Origin: JAHEZL01 sp964406465
Lineage (GTDB): Bacteria > Bacteroidota > Bacteroidia > Flavobacteriales_C > GCA-002722245
DNA length: 64,000 nucleotides
Direction: 5' to 3'
Assembly: GCA_964406465.1 (NCBI GenBank)
Contig: CAYORT010000011.1
Location: forward strand, 1-64,000
Shown: positions 45,901 to 51,324 of the stretch, one piece after another
Layout of the letters: the number at the start of each line of letters is the position of its first letter
How positions within the stretch are numbered: position 1 is the first letter of the stretch
The notes under the pieces: model-generated
What the model was told of the DNA's origin: nothing
Databases searched by the model: none
The model's input: the letters and a program-made list of their open reading frames with translations, nothing else
Program-made: the position numbers and the translations under genes

Positions 45901-46276
45901 GTTTAAACGAATAATTTAATTGATAGGCTTTACCCAAGTAGTAGTATGACAAAACATCAACACCTAGTTTACCTGCTGCTATTTTCAAATGTTTTAAAGC
46001 CTCTTCCTTATCGGCACCAGCGTACAATAAACATACGCCATATTTGTAGCTATAATCGGCAACATCGGGATGATTACTTGAAAGCTGAGTATATAAATCT
46101 ACTGCTTCTGTATATTTTTTTTCAGCAAATAGCTTTTCCGCCTGCTTAATCATATCGGCCTCCGACTTAAAGCCATCTACGAACGCTACTGTTAAGGAAA
46201 CAAATAAGAAAAAAAGTAAGGTTCGGTAAATATTTTTTACCGAGAAGGGAAACGATGTATTATGTTTAAAATTCAA
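39902..46276 (-). CDS. Giant TPR-PD40-coiled-coil protein with three C-terminal SPOR-like domains
   Basis: 2124 residues starting at TTG 46276, with AAGAGG nine bases upstream; no ATG precedes the signal peptide IYRTLLFFLFVSLTVAFVDG. Domains: TPR repeats about 40-170 (AEKLFAEKKYTEAVDLYTQL), PD40/propeller repeats 205-350 (DEDYPYLHPNGRVLYFASKGHNSLGGYDIF), a CarboxypepD-regulatory-like domain 358-435, then about 1150 residues of charged coiled coil (530-1700) interrupted by an Asn/Ala/Ser/Thr-rich linker near 970-1045. Three SPOR-like units end the protein: about 1790 (IYTVQVGAFRNP), 1925 (VFYTVQIGVFSKE) and 2036 (IVFKVQVGAFAKE). The first 440 residues follow the order known for T9SS/gliding PorE-type proteins, but SPOR domains replace the OmpA domain. 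Likely a periplasmic protein bridging an envelope complex and peptidoglycan. Function is inference. Confidence 0.85.
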   Translation of the reverse strand: MNFKHNTSFPFSVKNIYRTLLFFLFVSLTVAFVDGFKSEADMIKQAEKLFAEKKYTEAVDLYTQLSSNHPDVADYSYKYGVCLLYAGADKEEALKHLKIAAGKLGVDVLSYYYLGKAYQLNYSFKLAIEAYNSFKSRAPVKLLKEYDVSQLIKQCEEGKSVIQDIQSIHVLSKKEVSRADFYYAYDLAAIDRKVIVKSDEFKTKLDKKLNETTYIVHSPRVKEVYFSSYGEKGEAGKDIYKVVLFADNTKSAPLNVGPAINTPFDEDYPYLHPNGRVLYFASKGHNSLGGYDIFRCELDTNTMLWGPAVNMGFAVNSPDDDILYVTDMGENVAYFSSSRASAKGEITVYKILPAKDRVENTIIKGEILVEGNKQRNATITVTNSENGELVGVFKSNEKSGTYTMTLASNSKYKFSVQANGYAAHEEIVVLPAKKVAPIVNQKIQLKKSPTETMALTNVMQSMVDEVAFNEIYRKGASLDVNTNKDVGFNTLPVVKKTETSANNSSATSNSSTTSNTNAANSANTVKEDKKEVTSTSMVSEAYDDALDLEKEYNKLKEEAEAADYVYRVKNDEANEAKQEIVDLTRQMNQTSNAEEKKKIQADIDNKVKELRRKAKEASITEHYAEQKKLEMQNKQEEAAAAKQYADVIKEAVETKNSDKAIVKLEEQRKKLEEIQERNSQSGEVSMEQSLAATKSNKEQEIKSTEVEIQKIDQAIKTIEADQKNLKKQIDATKNQQIKDELTLQLNETKEELAARQSDRMIAEAQLAAIKSETPESTETQVVADLQQKVNEVKQQDVAVLEAERKKQAAANKAQTASATTASNNSSNATSNSTKSVPNTKEDVSATLAKLDTVGKKSTPAEKYNDEMQKAAMTLDLVNSNKQEQVIMEGALKSAKSENAKAQAQKRIDELKVEEEKKNKEILNYLANANKIKEESKLTPQQIAAAPNKVDEKRIASVQSYTQALPNSNQAANNTNLAAANASQSVSNTNQSTAASNPAANASAQTNTTSSNNNQTSNGSNATATANNTSQATQNAVAAANTNNAQTVKKDTVKAKDIFPPNFKAENAGKEELSAAAFSSFGIKPQGAVAVSEDASVKSHTNNAKVAENQALNLMSQAEQKRELEAASTNLEEKKKLNKEIADLEKQAQEKELVAADNYFLANRAQYDLNQASINKAIGEGKLKVDAAKLTEIENNWLKALVVREKIKTAKDFKEKVIIINEANQKESEVIAKQQEILKGISQSPVVVDNQSRTVKSDTATKEVAFKDKPTASKVNEAFGVTPTDHVYSKDEQVQTALSAVNTLEEDAAKNYEEAQALKQQAAASEKKSQAKKLNKESVKKIKLGRAKMKQAMAKRAELNKTESEANKTKIQDAVAKKEIVLTDKQSKELQTADEQFKKAEELRLKAKKTKSFAGQTDLNNQANSVETAALDMQRKVLEGKTDDAPKVAKMTPADSLKAKNVEIKDDVRNNQIALDQNQNRINVVQNNNLTAQQKDEVIKLQKEVNALIAQSKEKEIEAASSKDLTIATATLNHADELKKQAIVKQQQILAIKENKPVVTEVAKVDTAKSTTNSTNAVAVNANKKAPEATKEYNTMLKEAQDMEKEISSEIEKYAQLKKEAKNYQVQSEQALANGKVDEAERLRKLANQKEEQALQSAQLIDNSRLEAKAKREEAKIYLQSLNPQVANEVQNKASDKNAQTDVFVNYKEKTDKDVAATSTAATTAKQPGDQPKNNNVAVTKIDVNNSPLFGEKANDVQGAVVKDQFEIKSDVVYSAAQPIPVDAPLPDGLIYTVQVGAFRNPIPQDLFKGISPLYGEKTPMGFIRYTAGTFRSFKAATIAKDKIRQMGYPDAFVVPYYNGKRISMDQADQVTAKADIKQQNALQVIEAREVEAMNKVEVKNPVNNVVNAVEANANRAESSEVTSSDKVFYTVQIGVFSKEIKKGSIYDMQPLNVERTANGLLRYSVGKYDNIEAANKRKAEINAAGIGDAFVTAYKNGQRIAVADAQANTATIAATNNATSTANTTTANNAANAGGIVFKVQVGAFAKEVPVETTTLFFNLPSKVEYYKDVNGITIFNVGNFTNVEDARKLKDQVIAAGLKDAFLVAYQGKEKISVEKALELLKK

Positions 46277-46305
46277 CTTGATGTACCTCTTACGACCTAC
46301 ACTAA

Positions 46306-46313
46306 CAAAAGTA
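46306..46313 (-). promoter_or_regulatory. -7 promoter element for the giant SPOR gene
   Basis: Minus-strand TACTTTTG fits TAnnTTTG exactly, 30 bases before the TTG start, giving a short leader that contains the AAGAGG ribosome binding site. This placement supports the TTG start. Confidence 0.5.
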
Positions 46314-46367
46314 ACAATTTTAAGATGCGAAACAGAAGAATAGTTTATAAATACTAACAGCTACGCG

Positions 46368-47006
46368 TTAAGTTCTCTTCTTGATTAGGTAGGTTTTGTT
46401 CTCAACGCCTTGAATGAGTCGCGTAATATTCTTTTGATGAGTAACTAAAACCAACACTGCAATTACAGCAGAAAAGACCTTTAAAGACAAGGCTTGTCCT
46501 TCAAAAACAAAATTGATCAATACAGGAAAAAATAGCCCCGCCAGCATCGAACCCAACGATACGTATTTCGAAATAATTAAAACTATCAAGAACAAAACTA
46601 CGGCAATCAAAGCCGCTTCCCACATTACCGCAAATACAATTCCTAGCAGAGTAGCAATTCCCTTCCCTCCCCTAAATGCCGCAAAAACCGGAAATATATG
46701 TCCGAGTAACGCCGCTATCCCCAACGCCAACATCAAATTCATAAAAGGATTATCTGTTTCCACATGTTTTATAACATTTTGCAAATAAGCCAATTTAACT
46801 GCCGCAAATCCTTTTAAAACATCAATAGTAAGTACAGCAATCCCCGCTTTCTTACCTAAAACTCTAAAAGTATTCGTTGCGCCAGCATTACCAGAACCAT
46901 ACTCCCTAACGTCAATTTTAAAAAAGTACTTACCAATCCATACCGCCGATGGTATAGAGCCTAAGATATATGCGGATAGAAGAAGTATTACATTAATAAG
47001 GGTCAT
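46368..47006 (-). CDS. plsY: Glycerol-3-phosphate acyltransferase PlsY
   Basis: 212 residues, five to seven hydrophobic helices. Transfers acyl from acyl-phosphate to glycerol 3-phosphate, the first acylation of phospholipid synthesis. The three family motifs are present: SAYILGSIPSAVWIGK, REYGSGNAGATNTFRVLGKKAG and GHIFPVFAAFRGGKGIATLLG, the last holding the acyl-phosphate and glycerol-phosphate binding glycines. The C-terminus VLVTHQKNITRLIQGVENKTYL is typical. It lies 91 bases upstream of the giant gene on the same strand, but that gene has its own promoter word. The partner gene plsX is not in the window. Confidence 0.96.
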   Translation of the reverse strand: MTLINVILLLSAYILGSIPSAVWIGKYFFKIDVREYGSGNAGATNTFRVLGKKAGIAVLTIDVLKGFAAVKLAYLQNVIKHVETDNPFMNLMLALGIAALLGHIFPVFAAFRGGKGIATLLGIVFAVMWEAALIAVVLFLIVLIISKYVSLGSMLAGLFFPVLINFVFEGQALSLKVFSAVIAVLVLVTHQKNITRLIQGVENKTYLIKKRT

Positions 47007-47099
47007 TTCCTCTTTTTAAGCGCGGTGAAGGTAATTAATAATGATAAGTCTGCAAAGCATGCGGCTTCCAAGAAATTAACACATCCATTTTAAAAAAGT

Positions 47100-47135
47100 A
47101 AAATCCCCGTCTATCTATTGACAGACGGGGATTTT
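47100..47135. terminator. Terminator after the SiaB-SiaC unit
   Basis: AAAATCCCCGTCT (47100-47112) pairs with AGACGGGGATTTT (47123-47135), a 13-bp perfect stem with a 10-base loop. On the minus strand it continues into TTTTACTTTTTT, and it starts 16 bases after the siaC-like stop. Confidence 0.9.
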
Positions 47136-47151
47136 AAAGGCTTTTCATTTG

Positions 47152-47532
47152 TTAATTAGTGACCTCTATCATTTTAAAAGGCACTTTAATGATTGCTTGG
47201 TAATCTTCACCAGCCTCTAACATATCCTCATCATCCTCTTCATAAAACCAATTGATAACCACATCTTTACCTGTTTTATGAATTGACTCTAATTTTTTGA
47301 ATAAATCTAAAATACATTTAGATGAACTTGTGTTGAAGTACTCAAGCTGAATATTCACACTTGTTTTATCTTTTGGCTCGTGAGAGTACTTATCTAGCGA
47401 CTCTACAACCGGCTTGTAAAACTCAATAGAGTTTTCGGGAATAGATCTTCCCTTTAATTCCAATAACCCCGCCTCTGAATCGAAAATAATAGTGGGCGTT
47501 TTCGATGTTCCTTCAATTGTAATTTTGTCCAT
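47152..47532 (-). CDS. SiaC family (DUF1987) regulatory phosphoprotein
   Basis: 126 residues matching DUF1987, the family of Pseudomonas SiaC, a small switch protein that binds and activates a diguanylate cyclase when unphosphorylated. Visible: IEGTSKTPTIIFDSEAGLLELKGRSIPENSIEFYKPVVESLDKY at the N-terminus, then VNIQLEYFNTSSSKCILDLFKKLE, in which Thr68 falls at the position I recall as the phosphorylated threonine of SiaC, and VVINWFYEEDDEDMLEAGEDY near the end. The fold is STAS-like, comparable to anti-sigma factor antagonists. It starts three bases after the kinase gene stop, an operon of two. No diguanylate cyclase or SiaA-type phosphatase is in the window. Confidence 0.88.
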   Translation of the reverse strand: MDKITIEGTSKTPTIIFDSEAGLLELKGRSIPENSIEFYKPVVESLDKYSHEPKDKTSVNIQLEYFNTSSSKCILDLFKKLESIHKTGKDVVINWFYEEDDEDMLEAGEDYQAIIKVPFKMIEVTN

Positions 47533-47535
47533 AAC

Positions 47536-48114
47536 CTATTGTGAAATTTTAATATATAAACTAAAAAATGAAAAGTTTTCGTCGATCTTTAAAAACTCGT
47601 AGTTTAATTTCTGACCACTTTTTCTAGCAATATCGATAAACCCTAATCCTCCGCCACCTTTCTCTGAAAATCCTTCTAAACTTAACACATCTTGATAATA
47701 CTGTTTTAGCTCATCCTTATCCATTGCGTTAATTCTATCTATGCGTGCTTGTAAACCAGGAACTTTATCTGATTTAACAAAATTACCAGTCATTATATTA
47801 TACTCTACGGTATTCTTGCTAATCATAAAAATGGCTTGCTTCTTACCTTCATCTCCAGCTGCGTCGGTGCGCATTTCATCTCTGTGATGATATAAATTTT
47901 GCAAGCATTCAACCAAGACATTGTATACCTTTTTACGCACTTTGGGCTGCTCATCAATATTTTCTAGCTTGGTTTCCATGATTTGAAGCATGGAAGAAAG
48001 GAGTTCGGAAGTGATATCCCCTTTGAATGACAGCATGATATCATTGTGTTCCATTTTTTTATAGAAACTGTAGATATCAAACTTTATTGCGGTCTTTTCT
48101 GAAATGTTACTCAC
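47536..48114 (-). CDS. SiaB family protein kinase
   Basis: 192 residues from GTG 48114 (ATG 48054 would delete the first strand). The sequence has GHKL-type kinase features: an N-box-like helix VYNVLVECLQNLYHHRDEM with the Glu/Asn/His pattern, and a glycine-rich lid SEKGGGGLGFIDIARKSGQ, ending NFSFFSLYIKI. This is the SiaB type (DUF6272), which phosphorylates SiaC on threonine in Pseudomonas. The companion SiaC gene follows after three bases. Together they form a two-protein serine/threonine switch similar to SpoIIAB/SpoIIAA. Upstream, toward the divergent methyltransferase, 139 bases hold both promoters. The input signal and output partner are unknown here. Confidence 0.85.
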   Translation of the reverse strand: MSNISEKTAIKFDIYSFYKKMEHNDIMLSFKGDITSELLSSMLQIMETKLENIDEQPKVRKKVYNVLVECLQNLYHHRDEMRTDAAGDEGKKQAIFMISKNTVEYNIMTGNFVKSDKVPGLQARIDRINAMDKDELKQYYQDVLSLEGFSEKGGGGLGFIDIARKSGQKLNYEFLKIDENFSFFSLYIKISQ

Positions 48115-48227
48115 TAATGTGCATTTTGTCGTTGAACGCTAGAAACTCATTTGGGTTTCACTCATAAGCAAATCTAAATAATTTCGCGCATTTTAAAAAT
48201 AATCAACGTAAATACTATTTGGAATCG

Positions 48228-48235
48228 TATTTTTG
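48228..48235 (+). promoter_or_regulatory. -7 promoter element for the methyltransferase-ZIP unit
   Basis: TATTTTTG fits TAnnTTTG and lies 18 bases before ATG 48254. This argues against the longer frame that would begin at TTG 48233. Confidence 0.4.
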
Positions 48236-48253
48236 TTGAAAGCAAATTATAAG

Positions 48254-48976
48254 ATGCAGTGGTTCGAATCATGGTTTAACACCCCCTTTTACCATCAACT
48301 ATATAGAAATAGAAATGAGCAAGAAGCTCATGATTTTCTTAAAAAACTCATTCCACACCTTAGCCAAAACAAGAACGCTAAGTTTCTCGATATTTGTTGC
48401 GGAAAAGGTCGACATGCACAGGTAATCAATGAATCAGGTTTTGAAGTGATTGGCTACGACTTATCTGAAAACAGCATCTTAGAAGCCAGAAAATTAGAAA
48501 ATGAAAGATTGCATTTCTATGTTCACGACATGCGCCAACAATTTTATTCGAATTATTTCGATTTTGCTTTGAATTTATTCACCAGTTTCGGCTATTTCAC
48601 TACTTCAAATGATAATCTTAAAGCCCTTAAATCAGCAAACATCGCTCTCAAAAAAAACGGAGTATTAGTGATCGACTTTATGAACGCCCTTAAAGTGAGA
48701 AAAAATATTGTTCAAGAAGAAATAAAAACAATCGACTCGCTTGAATTTACGCTGAAGAAAAAAATTGAAAACAACAGAATTGTAAAAGAAATCTTCTTTG
48801 AAAAAAACGGAGAGAAATTCAATTATGCCGAAAAAGTGGAATTACTTGAATTGAATGATTTTAAAGGCTTATTAGCTAAAAGCGGATTTGAAATTCGTGA
48901 AATATATGGCAATTATAAGCTCGAATCATTTAATGAAGATTCAGACAGATTAATTATCTTGGCCACGAAATTATGA
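48254..48976 (+). CDS. Class I SAM-dependent methyltransferase
   Basis: 240 residues. The Rossmann-type SAM-binding motif I is AKFLDICCGKGRHAQVINESGFEVIGYDLSENSI, followed by HFYVHDMRQQF (motif II region) and DFALNLFTSFGYFTTSNDNLKALKSANIAL, a form common in small-molecule or protein methyltransferases of unknown substrate. The lid segment EIKTIDSLEFTLKKKIENNRIVKEIFFEKNGEKF precedes the end GFEIREIYGNYKLESFNEDSDRLIILATK. The stop overlaps the next gene's ATG (ATGA, 48973-48976), so the transporter is translated with it. Substrate cannot be inferred from sequence. Confidence 0.88.
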   Translation: MQWFESWFNTPFYHQLYRNRNEQEAHDFLKKLIPHLSQNKNAKFLDICCGKGRHAQVINESGFEVIGYDLSENSILEARKLENERLHFYVHDMRQQFYSNYFDFALNLFTSFGYFTTSNDNLKALKSANIALKKNGVLVIDFMNALKVRKNIVQEEIKTIDSLEFTLKKKIENNRIVKEIFFEKNGEKFNYAEKVELLELNDFKGLLAKSGFEIREIYGNYKLESFNEDSDRLIILATKL

Positions 48977-49680
48977 TGATCAATTCCGAATATTTTGTTT
49001 TAGTAGCCGCAGTAATGATTGTGGCTGTAATCTTTCTATACGGGAAAAATCTTTCTGTAAATACTACTAAACTATTAAATGCATTTAGTGCCGCCTTCTT
49101 GATAGCCATTTGTTTCACTGAAATTTTACCAGAAAGTTATCATTTAAACCATGAATACACCGGAATTTTTGTTATTGTAGGCTTCTTACTACAGCTAATT
49201 TTAGGAGTATTTTCGGGCGGTATTGAACACGGGCATTCACACCATCACAAACACGGAATTCCTTACGCAGTGCTATTTAGCCTAGGAGCGCACGCATTTA
49301 TTGAAGGCATGCCTTTGAATGAACACACGCATGATGCTCATGAATCTTTGCATCACGCAATGATTACAGGAATTCTAATTCACAACGTTCCCATTACCAT
49401 TGTACTCACAAGCATGCTGAAACATTCTGGTATAAACAATCTCAAAACCTTAATTATCTTATTTGTATTCTCTTTATTGAGTCCTTTGGGAGCAACTGTT
49501 GCAAACTTTTGGTTCATTTCACCCGAAAATCTAGCAATTCCATTGGCCTTGGTTGCTGGTATATTGCTACACATTAGCACCACTATTTTATTTGAATCGG
49601 CCGATTCTCACAAATTCAATATGGTTAAAATGGGGGTTATTCTTTTGGGGTTAGCCGCCGCTTTATTGGTACATCATTAA
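48973..49680 (+). CDS. ZIP family metal transporter
   Basis: 235 residues, about eight membrane helices. ZIP proteins move Zn2+ or Fe2+ into the cytoplasm. The variable loop is strongly His-rich (GIEHGHSHHHKHGIPY), and the metal-site helices carry LGAHAFIEGMPLNEHTHDAHESLHHAMITGILIHNVPITIVL, where His and Glu repeat as in the family's paired HxxxE/N sites (helices IV and V). The last helices include LVAGILLHISTTILFESADSH. Overlap with the methyltransferase gene indicates coupled translation. It is shorter than plant or human ZIPs but normal for bacteria. Which metal is carried is unknown. Confidence 0.9.
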   Translation: MMINSEYFVLVAAVMIVAVIFLYGKNLSVNTTKLLNAFSAAFLIAICFTEILPESYHLNHEYTGIFVIVGFLLQLILGVFSGGIEHGHSHHHKHGIPYAVLFSLGAHAFIEGMPLNEHTHDAHESLHHAMITGILIHNVPITIVLTSMLKHSGINNLKTLIILFVFSLLSPLGATVANFWFISPENLAIPLALVAGILLHISTTILFESADSHKFNMVKMGVILLGLAAALLVHH

Positions 49681-49696
49681 AATCTATTAAAACATC

Positions 49697-49710
49697 CTTG
49701 CTTGAGCAAG
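49697..49710. promoter_or_regulatory. Dyad overlapping the -33 box of the peroxiredoxin promoter
   Basis: CTTGCT-TG-AGCAAG is a 6-bp perfect inverted repeat that includes the TTG taken as the -33 box. It is a candidate operator for a redox-responsive regulator, but could be chance. Confidence 0.35.
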
Positions 49711-49727
49711 TTTATATTTTACTTTTG
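49698..49727 (+). promoter_or_regulatory. Peroxiredoxin promoter, full Bacteroidota consensus
   Basis: TTG (49698-49700), 19-base spacer, TACTTTTG (49720-49727), matching TTG-N19-TAnnTTTG. The ATG at 49753 is 25 bases downstream of the -7 box. Confidence 0.6.
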
Positions 49728-49752
49728 AATTCATAACCAAAATTTAAAAATC

Positions 49753-50385
49753 ATGGCAGTATTAGTAGGAAAAAAAGCTCCTTTATTCAAAGCAAACGCT
49801 GTAGTTAATGGCGGAGAATTCGTAAGTGATTTCTCATTAGAACAATTCATTGGAAAGAAAAACGTGGTATTCTTCTTCTATCCACTTGACTTTACTTTTG
49901 TTTGCCCTACAGAACTTCACGCATTTCAAGAAAGATTGGCCGATTTCGAAAAGAAAAACACTGTAGTAGTAGGCTGTTCAGTTGACTCTAAATATTCTCA
50001 CTGGGCGTGGTTAAACACCCCTAAAAAACAAGGTGGTATTCAAGGTGTTACTTACCCATTGGTTGCCGACTTATCTAAATCGATAGCTGAGAACTACGAT
50101 GTTTTAGCTGGAGAATACAGCATCAACGAAAATGGCGAAACAACATTTGAAGGTGCTCCTCAATCATACCGAGGATTATTCCTAATTGATAAAAATGGTG
50201 TGGTTAGACATCAAGTTGTTAACGACTTCCCACTAGGAAGAAGCATTGACGAAGCTTTAAGAATGGTAGATGCATTAAATTTCTATGAAACAAACGGCGA
50301 AGTTTGTCCTGCAAACTGGACTGAAGGAAAAGATGCTATGAAAGAAAATGCAGCTGGTGTAGCTGATTATTTATCGAAACACTAA
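49753..50385 (+). CDS. Typical 2-Cys peroxiredoxin (AhpC/Prx1 type)
   Basis: 210 residues; reduces hydrogen peroxide and organic peroxides. The peroxidatic Cys51 lies in FYPLDFTFVCPTELHAF, with the supporting Thr and, later, Arg in the fold; the resolving Cys185 is in NGEVCPANW near the C-terminus, so it is a homodimeric typical 2-Cys enzyme. The segment YSHWAWLNTPKKQGGIQGVTYPLVADLSKSIAENYDVL is typical of the AhpC/Prx1 class. The reductant (AhpF or thioredoxin) is not encoded nearby. It has a strong promoter match upstream and its own terminator at 50411-50437, so it is likely monocistronic. Confidence 0.97.
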   Translation: MAVLVGKKAPLFKANAVVNGGEFVSDFSLEQFIGKKNVVFFFYPLDFTFVCPTELHAFQERLADFEKKNTVVVGCSVDSKYSHWAWLNTPKKQGGIQGVTYPLVADLSKSIAENYDVLAGEYSINENGETTFEGAPQSYRGLFLIDKNGVVRHQVVNDFPLGRSIDEALRMVDALNFYETNGEVCPANWTEGKDAMKENAAGVADYLSKH

Positions 50386-50410
50386 TTAGCAAATAGCTTA
50401 AATATAGAAT

Positions 50411-50437
50411 GCCCCGAAGAATTAAATTCTTCGAGGC
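50411..50437. terminator. Terminator between peroxiredoxin and the DUF4249 gene
   Basis: GCC-C-CGAAGAAT, loop TAA, ATTCTTCG-A-GGC (50411-50437), then a T7 run on the plus strand. The stem is an extended version of the one at 39644-39672, including the same C/A pair, which becomes U-G in minus-strand RNA, so it may also serve the convergent gene. Confidence 0.85.
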
Positions 50438-50442
50438 TTTTT

Positions 50443-51324
50443 TTAATAGTTATTGATATCAATGACTTTTACATCGGGATCATAAGCGCTAAAAAATCCG
50501 TATCCATTCGTAATGTTAGTTGGAACATTAACAGGCTCTCTAAACAATTGACCAATGATTCCGTCAATCTTATCTTGAGCACTTAAATAGTTATAATAAC
50601 CTTCACTAATATTCGCTAAAGTCACACCAATGGTGTCGCTTTCCGATACTCCCTTTAGATTTAGTTCAATAGTTATTTCATCTGTATTGTAAACCAAATC
50701 ATTGATCAACTGACTTTGAATCAACTGATTTCTCCCTGAATTAAAAGGAAATGAATTTACATCAAGATTTGCAACAGATGCATTGCTTTGCGCTTTATAA
50801 ACATTCACCAAATAGTAGTTTGGACCAGCAAGATCAGTAAAAGTGTATCTCAATTTCACTGAATTATCTGCTTGAACCAGTGGATAAATCGTATCAAAAA
50901 CAACACCTGGTAACATGGTTGTAACAGATGACACACTTTCATTTAACTGCGGATCATATACATTAAGCTCATATTTCTCATAAGGGATTTGCAAAACAGA
51001 TGCACTCACATACAAGCCGGGAATGGTATCTACCGCATGAAGTGTGTCTATCTGACCAGCATATTTTACTGTCACTATCGCATTGGTAACAATAACTTCG
51101 TCAATAAAAGCATCGGAAACATTGTTGGTACCGGGAATAAAAATATCGTGCTTCAAAGCTGTAAATGACCTAGTAACCAATACCCCTAATACTGTTTGTG
51201 GAACCACCTGAGAGGCAATCACCAATTTTGAAGGAGCGGCCTCTAAACTTATTTCAAGAGGTTTTGGCCTACAGGATACTATAGCAAAAAACACTATTGA
51301 TAATATGATCAAATTCTTCTTCAT
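50443..51324 (-). CDS. DUF4249 family surface lipoprotein
   Basis: 293 residues. Lipoprotein signal MKKNLIILSIVFFAIVSC-RP with Cys18 as anchor. The body fits DUF4249, a Bacteroidota family always found next to TonB-dependent receptors: a start PSKLVIASQVVPQTVLGVLVTRSF, then FIDEVIVTNAIVTVKYAGQIDTL, and a Tyr/Asp-rich C-terminus NGYGFFSAYDPDVKVI. Its ATG overlaps the stop of the receptor upstream by 4 bases, so the two are co-translated. By analogy with SusD-like partners it may cap the receptor and bind its ligand at the surface, but the ligand is unknown. Confidence 0.9.
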   Translation of the reverse strand: MKKNLIILSIVFFAIVSCRPKPLEISLEAAPSKLVIASQVVPQTVLGVLVTRSFTALKHDIFIPGTNNVSDAFIDEVIVTNAIVTVKYAGQIDTLHAVDTIPGLYVSASVLQIPYEKYELNVYDPQLNESVSSVTTMLPGVVFDTIYPLVQADNSVKLRYTFTDLAGPNYYLVNVYKAQSNASVANLDVNSFPFNSGRNQLIQSQLINDLVYNTDEITIELNLKGVSESDTIGVTLANISEGYYNYLSAQDKIDGIIGQLFREPVNVPTNITNGYGFFSAYDPDVKVIDINNY

